Below are positions 1-4,809 of a stretch of 5,369 nucleotides of DNA, one piece after another. Location of the stretch: contig DATEMK010000016.1 in NCBI GenBank assembly GCA_035275625.1, forward strand, positions 1 through 5,369, written 5' to 3'. The notes beneath the pieces are model-generated. The model ran no database searches. It saw only the letters and a list, made by a program, of their open reading frames with translations, and was not told the DNA's origin. The stretch is from DATEMK01 sp035275625. Lineage in GTDB: Bacteria; Bacteroidota; Bacteroidia; AKYH767-A; OLB10. Every line of letters begins with the position of its first letter. The stretch's first letter is position 1. The position numbers were made by a program, and so were the translations under genes.

Positions 1-395
1 ATTTTTTTCTCAAAACTTCCCACATCACCAATGGTAAAATAATAATGCGGACCTTCATTGATCGAATTTCCAAAAGCTTTATTCCGGACAGGTTTATATT
101 CGTCTTTACTAAGTTTATCTTTCTTAATATAGACATAAACCCTTTCCTTGTTCACCACCTCCACATGATCAACATCCCCTGATTTCAAAAACTTGGTTTC
201 AAATTCCTGCCAGTTAGATGAATGGGCACGATTTCCCCAATCCATAAAATTTATGGCAAGGATGACAATGATCACCAGTCCATACAACCAATAAAAATTA
301 AAATTAAATTTTGGTGTAGATGGTTTGGGAATATTTCCAAGAGGATTCTTGTTGCTTTTCTTTTCGCTTTTATTTTTTTTCTCTTTCTCTGCCAT
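1..395 (-). CDS. ftsH: ATP-dependent zinc metalloprotease FtsH, N-terminal part (cut by window edge)
   Basis: FtsH is a hexameric membrane-anchored AAA+ protease that degrades damaged membrane proteins and some regulators. Only about 131 N-terminal codons are present; the gene continues past base 1, so the AAA+ and zinc-protease domains are not visible. I translated this by hand from the reverse strand. A Lys/Asn/Ser-rich cytoplasmic tail (residues 1-30, starting MAEKEKKNKSEKK) is followed by one hydrophobic span (about 34-51, around WLYGLVIIVILAINF). Then comes an FtsH-extracellular-type region (about 60-131) with the typical SSNWQEFETKFLKSGDV and a KERVYVYIKK strand. The call rests on this architecture and on position directly after rsfS, an arrangement I recall from Bacteroidota. 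I chose the ATG at 395 because the protein then opens with MAEK, as in relatives. An in-frame ATG at 422 would add nine residues (MKFNFSILR). Neither start has a clear ribosome binding site. It is probably co-transcribed with rsfS. Confidence 0.9.
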   Translation of the reverse strand, partial: MAEKEKKNKSEKKSNKNPLGNIPKPSTPKFNFNFYWLYGLVIIVILAINFMDWGNRAHSSNWQEFETKFLKSGDVDHVEVVNKERVYVYIKKDKLSKDEYKPVRNKAFGNSINEGPHYYFTIGDVGSFEKK

Positions 396-427
396 TCGTA
401 AAATACTAAAATTGAACTTCATTGGTG

Positions 428-449
428 GTCAAGTATTATGCCACTTGAC
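428..449. repeat. 7-bp perfect inverted repeat between rsfS and ftsH
   Basis: GTCAAGT (428-434) and ACTTGAC (443-449) are perfect reverse complements separated by 8 bases. In the minus-strand transcript this would form a small hairpin in the 91-base rsfS-ftsH spacer, about 33 bases upstream of the preferred ftsH start and only 5 bases upstream of the alternative ATG at 422. No T-run follows it, so it does not look like a terminator. It could be an mRNA processing or translational control element, a protein-binding palindrome, or chance. Confidence 0.4.
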
Positions 450-486
450 ATTTTGCCATCTTTTTATCTTTTGTCTTAATAATGAT

Positions 487-897
487 TTAATAATTCTTAG
501 CAACCTTTAGAATTTCAGCATCCGCCCACAATCGCTCGATGCCATAAAATTCCCTGCGCTCTTTAACGAAGATGTGAGCTACCACATTGTAGTAATCCAG
601 TATTACCCATTCCAGGTTTTGGAACCCCTCTCTGTGAGACGGGTCTTCTTTCAATTCCTTATAAACCTGTTCTTCCACTGATTTTGCGAGAGCATCTACC
701 TGTGTGGTGGATGAACCGTGACATATTATATAGCAATCGGCAACCGAGTTTCCTGTTTTTCGCAAATCAAGACTGATTATTTCGTGACCTTTTTTTTCCT
801 GCATCCCTCTTATAACTGCATTGCGCAATTCTTCGACATCATCTTTTTTCTTTTTTGACTTTGGTTTTGAAATGACAAGCTTTTTTGATTTAACCAT
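487..897 (-). CDS. rsfS: Ribosomal silencing factor RsfS (YbeB/Iojap family)
   Basis: RsfS binds protein uL14 on the large ribosomal subunit and blocks joining of the subunits, lowering translation when nutrients are short. The 136-residue product carries the family core from about residue 21 to 134: GMQEKKGHEIISLDLRK (31-47), VADCYIICHGSSTTQVD (52-68), FQNLEWVILDYYNVVAHIFV (92-111) and REFYGIERLWADAE (115-128). The core length is normal for the family. The first 20 residues form an unusually basic tail with a KSKKKKDD run (13-20); no internal methionine lies before the core, so this tail appears genuine. In many homologues an aromatic residue follows the conserved Ala-Asp; here the order is Ala-Asp-Cys-Tyr. 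The gene is divergent from birA and upstream of ftsH. A -7 box lies about 25 bases upstream of the start, and no Shine-Dalgarno sequence is evident. Confidence 0.95.
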   Translation of the reverse strand: MVKSKKLVISKPKSKKKKDDVEELRNAVIRGMQEKKGHEIISLDLRKTGNSVADCYIICHGSSTTQVDALAKSVEEQVYKELKEDPSHREGFQNLEWVILDYYNVVAHIFVKERREFYGIERLWADAEILKVAKNY

Positions 898-911
898 TCA
901 ACGGGTTTACA

Positions 912-919
912 TAAATTTG
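912..919 (+). promoter_or_regulatory. Candidate -7 box for birA
   Basis: TAAATTTG matches TAnnTTTG exactly on the plus strand. Transcription would begin near 923-925, leaving a leader of about 75 bases before birA. The nearest upstream TTG (885-887) is 24 bases away rather than about 19, so the -33 element is poor or absent. The box lies head to head with the rsfS box across the bases TA (920-921). Confidence 0.35.
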
Positions 920-921
920 TA

Positions 922-929
922 CAAAAATA
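922..929 (-). promoter_or_regulatory. Candidate -7 box for rsfS (-ftsH)
   Basis: On the minus strand this reads TATTTTTG, a full match to the Bacteroidota -7 consensus TAnnTTTG. A transcript would start around 916-918 and give a leader of about 20 bases before the rsfS ATG at 897. No TTG stands at the expected distance of about 19 bases upstream, so the match covers only the -7 element. It faces the birA box two bases away. Confidence 0.45.
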
Positions 930-999
930 GTGAATTTTAAGTCACGGGTACTTAAGCATTTTTCAGACAAGACGAATTAGTTTTGGCAGGTCTAAAAAC

Positions 1000-1743
1000 A
1001 TGATTCAAATCGGAAAAAATTTTATCAGGCAAACCAGTGTTGGTTCTACAAATACGTTTGCGGCAGAATTGATTCAAAAAGAAAAACCTGAAGAAGGAAC
1101 TGTCATATTGACGGAATTCCAGGAAAAAGGAAGAGGACAACGCGAAACGTCATGGGAAAGCAATAAAGGGGAGAACCTGCTTGCCAGTTTTATCTTTTAT
1201 CCTTCCCTTACTGTTGCCGACCATTTTTTATTTAACCAATGCATTTCTTTATCGGTTCATGAAATGATCAAAACAGAATTGAAGAAAAATGTTACGATCA
1301 AATGGCCCAATGATATCCTGGTGAACGAAAAAAAAATTGCAGGTATTCTTATTGAGACCGGCATCAGCGGAAACCAGTTTCAATATGCAATTGCGGGTAT
1401 TGGCATCAATGTGAACCAGGCACGCTTCAGAGAATATTCTCCTGAAGCCACCTCGTTTTTTTTGGAAACAGGAAAATTATTTCTGATCAATGATGTGCTG
1501 AACAGGCTTTGTATTTGTTTTTCTAAATGGTATAATATATTAAATGAAAAAAATTTTGATCTCATCCGCATTTTTTATCTGAGTAAATTATACAGGAAGG
1601 GAGAATTATCCCAGTTTGAGATTTCCAATGAAAGAATAATAGCGACTATCAATGGAATAAACGAAGACGGAAGATTATTGCTTGAAAAAGACAATGGAGA
1701 AATTTTAAAAATAAATTTTAAGGAAGTGAAATATATTTTTTAG
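1000..1743 (+). CDS. birA: Biotin-[acetyl-CoA-carboxylase] ligase, no N-terminal HTH domain
   Basis: This enzyme activates biotin with ATP and attaches it to a lysine of biotin carboxyl carrier proteins, supporting acetyl-CoA carboxylase and related enzymes. The 247 residues begin almost directly with the catalytic domain. Visible motifs are SVGSTNTFA (13-21), the biotin-binding loop KGRGQRETSWES (43-54), KWPNDILVNEKKIAGILIE (101-119) with the conserved Lys101, and AIAGIGINVNQ (130-140). A small C-terminal beta domain follows at about 195-247. There is no winged-helix region, so it should be a ligase only (class I) and not a repressor of biotin genes. The loop normally has Gly where Glu49 (GAA, 1144-1146) stands here; this is a possible activity-affecting change or a lineage variant. 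A weak AGG lies 9 bases before the ATG. The gene is divergent from rsfS and converges on the SRPBCC gene with a 7-base gap. Confidence 0.93.
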   Translation: MIQIGKNFIRQTSVGSTNTFAAELIQKEKPEEGTVILTEFQEKGRGQRETSWESNKGENLLASFIFYPSLTVADHFLFNQCISLSVHEMIKTELKKNVTIKWPNDILVNEKKIAGILIETGISGNQFQYAIAGIGINVNQARFREYSPEATSFFLETGKLFLINDVLNRLCICFSKWYNILNEKNFDLIRIFYLSKLYRKGELSQFEISNERIIATINGINEDGRLLLEKDNGEILKINFKEVKYIF

Positions 1744-1750
1744 CCGTGAA

Positions 1751-2176
1751 TCAGGAGCCCGGAGCGCCTGTGTCCGAATTTATCCTGTAATTATTTACAA
1801 GGAGGTTAAGAAAATTTTTCAAAGGTTTTTCTGCCATCATTTTAAGAAATGGATTTAAGTCGGCATCAAAAAATAATTGAAGGAAGCATTGGTTTGGATT
1901 TTCACCCGGTGTATTAATCACACAATGCAGTTCAAAATCAAAAGGAGCTTTTCCGTTTTTCACAATTATGATTTCAGAGGCTGGTTTCTTTTCTTTGATT
2001 TTCATTCCCAAACTTGCCATTCCTTTAATGGTGAAGCTGCATTCTTCGTTTGTAGATTTCCAGTCCACAACCTGCTCAGGCATCAGCGATTTATAATTAT
2101 TGAAGTCACTCAGAAATGAAAACACTTCTGATGGAGATTTGTTGATTAAAATTTTGTCACTTTCAATTCTTGTCAT
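1751..2176 (-). CDS. SRPBCC-fold (START/polyketide cyclase-like) small protein
   Basis: A 141-residue protein with the outline of the SRPBCC (START/Bet v 1/polyketide cyclase) superfamily, whose helix-grip fold encloses a hydrophobic ligand pocket. It opens with a short strand and the family-like NKSPSEVFSFLSDFNNYKSLMP (12-33). Antiparallel strands follow (about 46-108), including CSFTIKGMASLGMKI and the alternating FELHCVINTP and CFLQLFFDADLNPF. A C-terminal helix closes it (about 111-131, MMAEKPLKNFLNLLVNNY). No catalytic residues, signal peptide or membrane span are visible, so it is probably cytosolic and its ligand cannot be inferred. The last residues (SDTGAPGS) fall in a GC-rich patch and look unconserved. 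It lies 27 bases after pyrE on the same strand, so the two are likely co-transcribed. I recall this position between pyrE and birA in other Bacteroidota, which suggests a conserved but unassigned role. Confidence 0.82.
   Translation of the reverse strand: MTRIESDKILINKSPSEVFSFLSDFNNYKSLMPEQVVDWKSTNEECSFTIKGMASLGMKIKEKKPASEIIIVKNGKAPFDFELHCVINTPGENPNQCFLQLFFDADLNPFLKMMAEKPLKNFLNLLVNNYRINSDTGAPGS
1752..1770. repeat. GC-rich imperfect hairpin at the birA/SRPBCC convergent junction
   Basis: CAGGAGC (1752-1758) and GCGCCTG (1764-1770) can pair as a 7-bp stem with one internal A-G mismatch and a 5-base loop. It begins 9 bases after the birA stop codon and is notably GC-rich for this AT-rich window. 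It overlaps the last codons of the convergent SRPBCC gene. There is no T-run after it on either strand, so a classical intrinsic terminator is doubtful. A transcription barrier between the convergent genes is possible. Confidence 0.25.
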
Positions 2177-2177
2177 A

Positions 2178-2196
2178 GAAATTTGAAATTTGAAAC
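2178..2196. repeat. Short tandem repeat GAAATTT in the pyrE-SRPBCC spacer
   Basis: The heptamer GAAATTT occurs twice head to tail (2178-2184 and 2185-2191), followed by a partial GAAAC. It fills most of the 27-base spacer. This is probably low-complexity AT-rich sequence with no function I can support. Confidence 0.3.
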
Positions 2197-2203
2197 GTAA
2201 AAT

Positions 2204-2857
2204 TTAAAGTTCAGAATTATTTTCTCCATTCCATGTATCCGGACTATTTCTCCATGCATTAAGCATTTCAAGATCGGAATCCTTGATGTAATTTGTTTCC
2301 AGTGCCCTCTTTAAAAGTATATCATAATTGCTTAATGAATATATGGGGCAGTTTGCTTTTCTGAAATTGTCTGATGCAACCTGGAAACCGTAAGTGAAAA
2401 TGGAAACCATTCCTTTCACGATTAGTTTTTCTTCACGCAGTGCATCCACTGCCAGGAGGCTGCTTTTCCCTGTTGAAATCAAATCTTCAATGACCACTGC
2501 AGATTGAGATGGATGCACTTCCCCTTCAATTTGATTTTTCCTGCCATGTTCTTTTGGTGACGGGCGGACATAAACAAAAGGCAATCCCATTGCTTCTGCG
2601 ACAAGCACACCCTGGGCAATGGCTGCTGTGGCCACACCCGCAATAACATCAGGCCGCCCGAATTTTTCTTCGATGGTTTTTACCAATTCCTGCCGTATGT
2701 AAGTTCTGATTTTCGGATGAGATAAGGAAACCCTGTTGTCACAATAGATCGGAGACTTCCAACCCGATGCCCACGTAAATGGCTCATGCGGCTGCAATTT
2801 TATTGCTTTGATTTGCAACAGAAATTCGGCTATTTTTGATGCGGTGTAATCTTTCAT
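2204..2857 (-). CDS. pyrE: Orotate phosphoribosyltransferase
   Basis: PyrE transfers a phosphoribosyl group from PRPP to orotate to make orotidine 5'-phosphate, the fifth step of de novo pyrimidine synthesis, in the cytosol. From the ATG at 2857 the protein has 217 residues, close to the family norm. Visible signatures are FTWASGWKSPIYCDNR (27-42), GVATAAIAQGVLVAEAMGLP (74-93), the mobile loop VRPSPKEHGRKNQIEG (97-112) with Lys102 and His104, and the PRPP-binding VVIEDLISTGKSS (121-133). The reading frame is open further upstream to a TTG at 2869, which would add four residues (MCPV). I reject that start because an ATG is available and the family begins near here. No Shine-Dalgarno sequence is seen. 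Only 11 bases separate it from the divergent NUDIX gene, so its promoter must lie inside that gene; I saw no full -7 match there. The SRPBCC gene follows. Confidence 0.96.
   Translation of the reverse strand: MKDYTASKIAEFLLQIKAIKLQPHEPFTWASGWKSPIYCDNRVSLSHPKIRTYIRQELVKTIEEKFGRPDVIAGVATAAIAQGVLVAEAMGLPFVYVRPSPKEHGRKNQIEGEVHPSQSAVVIEDLISTGKSSLLAVDALREEKLIVKGMVSIFTYGFQVASDNFRKANCPIYSLSNYDILLKRALETNYIKDSDLEMLNAWRNSPDTWNGENNSEL
2808..2838 (+). promoter_or_regulatory. Candidate promoter for the NUDIX gene, inside pyrE
   Basis: TATTTTTG (2831-2838) matches the Bacteroidota -7 box TAnnTTTG, and TTG (2808-2810, within TTTG) stands 20 bases upstream, close to the usual 19. A transcript would start near 2842, about 27 bases before the NUDIX ATG. 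This is the only candidate in the window with both elements. It lies within the first codons of pyrE on the opposite strand. Confidence 0.5.
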
Positions 2858-2868
2858 AACCGGGCACA

Positions 2869-3480
2869 ATGTACAAAGTATTTATAAATGACAAGCCACT
2901 TTACATAATTTCTCAGAAAAATAGTACACAATTATCGGAAAAAACATTTTTAAAATTAGAATATAAATCCGAAAAGGAAATTAAAACAGCTGTGGATTTG
3001 CTGGCTTTTGACAATAATTCCAACGGGGTTTGTTTGTTTTATGAGAACGAAGAGTTTCTCTGGAAAAAATTCTGCCAGCAGTTCAAAATTATTGAGGCGG
3101 CAGGAGGATTAGTACTGAATGAAAAAAAAGAAATGCTGATGATCTTCCGATTTGAAAAATGGGATTTGCCAAAAGGAAAAATTGAAAAAGGCGAAATACC
3201 GTCTCAAGCTGCTATGCGCGAAGTATGCGAAGAAACAGGAGTGTGCGATTGTGAAATCAACAAAGAATTAACAACCACTTACCACACCTATACGCATAAG
3301 AAAGAAAATGTTCTGAAGAAAACATTTTGGTTTGAAATGAACTGCAAAAGTTTTCCTGGTTTTAAATTGCAATCTGAAGAAGGAATTAAAGAAGCAAAAT
3401 GGATGAATAAAGATCAATTGAATAATGCAACTAAAAATACCTACTCATCAATTAATGAATTGATAAAATCTTATTTGTAA
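2869..3480 (+). CDS. NUDIX hydrolase with an extra N-terminal region
   Basis: NUDIX enzymes cleave nucleoside diphosphates linked to another group, often to remove damaged or signalling nucleotides. The domain spans about residues 73-203 of 203. The Nudix box is complete at 103-125: Gly103, Glu109, then REVCEETGV (117-125), matching G-x5-E-x7-RE-U-x-EE-x-G-U, so the metal-binding glutamates are present. Just before it is KWDLPKGK (97-104), the W-x-(L/F)-P-K-G pattern common in diadenosine-polyphosphate and diphosphoinositol-type hydrolases. That is a hint to substrate only. Residues 1-72 form a separate alpha/beta-looking region, ending in FLWKKFCQQFKIIEAAGG, that I cannot assign to a known domain. 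The protein looks cytosolic, with no signal peptide or membrane segment. It starts 11 bases from divergent pyrE, and its stop lies 4 bases from the end of the convergent aminotransferase gene. Confidence 0.92.
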   Translation: MYKVFINDKPLYIISQKNSTQLSEKTFLKLEYKSEKEIKTAVDLLAFDNNSNGVCLFYENEEFLWKKFCQQFKIIEAAGGLVLNEKKEMLMIFRFEKWDLPKGKIEKGEIPSQAAMREVCEETGVCDCEINKELTTTYHTYTHKKENVLKKTFWFEMNCKSFPGFKLQSEEGIKEAKWMNKDQLNNATKNTYSSINELIKSYL

Positions 3481-3484
3481 AAAT

Positions 3485-4714
3485 TCAGGCCTGCATGGAT
3501 GCCGCTTTTAAATCATTAATTTCTCTGCCTGGGTATTCCATCAATGCTTTTTCAAGACAAAGCATTGCATTTTTCAAATCATCAAGATTTAAAACATAAG
3601 CCAAACGAACTTGTTTTTTGCCAAGTGCCGGTTTGCTGTAAAATCCTGTGGCAGGAGCAAGCATAACAGTTTGTTTATTGTATTCAAATTTCTCCAGAAG
3701 CCATTGACAAAATTTATCGGAATCATCAATCGGCAATTGCACAATGCAATAAAATGCACCGCTGGGTTTCGGGCAAAATACTCCTTCTATTTTATTCAGT
3801 GATTCAACAACAAAATCCCTTCGTGCAACATATTCTTTTTTCACTTTTTCAAAATAGGAGGGAGGTGTGTCAATCGCAGCTTCACCTGCAATCTGCCCGA
3901 AAGTGGGGGGGCTCAAACGTGCCTGGGCAAATTTTAATGCAGAGGCCATTACTTCTTTGTTTTTTGAAATGAAAGCGCCAATGCGGGCGCCACATGCGCT
4001 GTATCTCTTGCTGATGGAATCAAGCAGCACAACATTTTGTTCTATCCCTTTCATGTGCATTACTGAAAAATATTCCTTGTCATCATAGCAGAATTCCCTG
4101 TAAACCTCATCGGCCAAAAGCCACAAGTCATATTTAATCACCAGTTCTTTCAACGATTCCATTTCTTCTTTTGTATATAAATGGCCGGTAGGATTGCTTG
4201 GATTGCAAATCATGATCCCTTTCGTACCGGGGGTAATCATTTTTTCAAATTCACTAACCGGTGGAAGTGCAAAACCGCTTTCGATGGAAGAAAAAACAGG
4301 TTTCACCTTTACATCAGCCTGCGTGGAGAATCCATTGTAATTTGCGTAATAGGGTTCCGGAATAATAATTTCATCACCCGGATTCATACAACTCATCATG
4401 GCAATTTCAATTGCTTCAGATCCCCCGGTTGTTACAATAATATCCGTATAATCTAAATCAATATTAAATTTTTTATAATAGGAAGTAAGTTTTTTCCTGT
4501 ATGATTCTATGCCTGCAGAGTGACTGTATTCAATTACCTTAAGAGAAATATTTTTAATGGCATTTAACATCGTATCCGGAGTTTCGATATCCGGCTGTCC
4601 AATGTTAAGATGATAAATTTTAATTCCTCTTTTTTTAGCTTGTTCAGCAAAAGGCACAAGCTTGCGGATGGGTGATGGCGGCATCTGGGCGCCTTTATTT
4701 GATATTTTAGGCAT
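3485..4714 (-). CDS. Class I/II pyridoxal-phosphate-dependent aminotransferase (aspartate aminotransferase-like)
   Basis: A fold-type I PLP enzyme of 409 residues, the usual length for bacterial aspartate/aromatic aminotransferases of the AspC/PatA type. Signatures in order: LNIGQPDIETP (36-46), VTTGGSEAIE (94-103), CNPSNPTGHLY (170-180) with Asn174, ADEVYREF (201-208) with Asp202 and Tyr205, and SISKRYSACGARIGAFIS (233-250) with the PLP Schiff-base Lys236 and phosphate-binding Arg244. PSGAFYCIVQLP (317-328) and VRLAYVLN (369-376), with the substrate-carboxylate Arg370, complete the set. All key residues are present, so it should be active in the cytosol. The amino-group donor cannot be told from sequence; 2-oxoglutarate/glutamate with an aspartate-like or aromatic partner is plausible. 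The 95-base upstream spacer holds a -7 box and two inverted repeats, suggesting its own promoter and possible leader control. The gene converges on the NUDIX gene with a 4-base gap. Confidence 0.92.
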   Translation of the reverse strand: MPKISNKGAQMPPSPIRKLVPFAEQAKKRGIKIYHLNIGQPDIETPDTMLNAIKNISLKVIEYSHSAGIESYRKKLTSYYKKFNIDLDYTDIIVTTGGSEAIEIAMMSCMNPGDEIIIPEPYYANYNGFSTQADVKVKPVFSSIESGFALPPVSEFEKMITPGTKGIMICNPSNPTGHLYTKEEMESLKELVIKYDLWLLADEVYREFCYDDKEYFSVMHMKGIEQNVVLLDSISKRYSACGARIGAFISKNKEVMASALKFAQARLSPPTFGQIAGEAAIDTPPSYFEKVKKEYVARRDFVVESLNKIEGVFCPKPSGAFYCIVQLPIDDSDKFCQWLLEKFEYNKQTVMLAPATGFYSKPALGKKQVRLAYVLNLDDLKNAMLCLEKALMEYPGREINDLKAASMQA

Positions 4715-4729
4715 AGTGTTAAAATAAGC

Positions 4730-4755
4730 ATCCCCTTCGTTTCATCGAAGGGGAT
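4730..4755 (-). promoter_or_regulatory. Perfect 10-bp stem-loop in the aminotransferase leader
   Basis: ATCCCCTTCG (4730-4739) and CGAAGGGGAT (4746-4755) are perfect reverse complements around a 6-base loop. On the minus strand the stem ends 15 bases before the aminotransferase ATG and begins one base after the -7 box at 4757-4764. The hairpin would therefore form almost the exact 5' end of the mRNA. It is followed by GCTTATTTTAAC, which is only mildly U-rich. A stabilising 5' hairpin, a translational control element, or the terminator of the upstream DUF1573 transcript are all possible. Confidence 0.6.
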
Positions 4756-4756
4756 A

Positions 4757-4764
4757 CAAATTTA
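4757..4764 (-). promoter_or_regulatory. Candidate -7 box for the aminotransferase gene
   Basis: On the minus strand this reads TAAATTTG, a full match to TAnnTTTG. Transcription would start around 4752-4754, leaving a leader of about 40 bases made up mostly of the stem-loop. The -33 position (about 4784-4786) reads GAC rather than TTG and lies inside a palindrome, so the promoter may be weak or regulated. Confidence 0.4.
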
Positions 4765-4774
4765 CTAAAATTAA

Positions 4775-4789
4775 TCCGACTCAGTCGGA
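4775..4789 (-). terminator. Palindrome after DUF1573: weak terminator or operator
   Basis: TCCGACT and AGTCGGA flank a single central C, giving a 15-base palindrome. As RNA it forms a 6-bp stem with a 3-base loop, about 20 bases after the DUF1573 stop codon. On the minus strand it is followed by TTAATTTTAG, a broken T-run, consistent with a weak intrinsic terminator. It also covers the expected -33 region of the aminotransferase promoter, so an operator role is an alternative. Confidence 0.4.
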
Positions 4790-4809
4790 CGAATACTATT
4801 TACTGACTC

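Noticed and set aside
325..510. Plus-strand open frame of 61 codons with a hydrophobic, Phe-rich product
   Set aside because: It lies opposite the ftsH start, the spacer and the rsfS end. Its Phe/Leu-rich content mirrors the AAA/GAA-rich lysine tail of ftsH.
952..1571. Minus-strand open frames opposite birA, and the plus-strand frame at 1877-2119 opposite the SRPBCC gene
   Set aside because: All are antisense to well-supported genes, and their products look like translated complement with no recognisable family.
2858..2869. TTG start for pyrE at 2869, adding four residues (MCPV)
   Set aside because: The codon at 2867-2869 reads TTG on the minus strand. The in-frame ATG at 2857 fits the family start better and avoids touching the NUDIX start codon.
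3611..4456. Several plus-strand open frames of 63-91 codons opposite the aminotransferase gene
   Set aside because: The minus-strand gene contains a full set of catalytic motifs. The opposite frames show no domain, no signal and no plausible start region.
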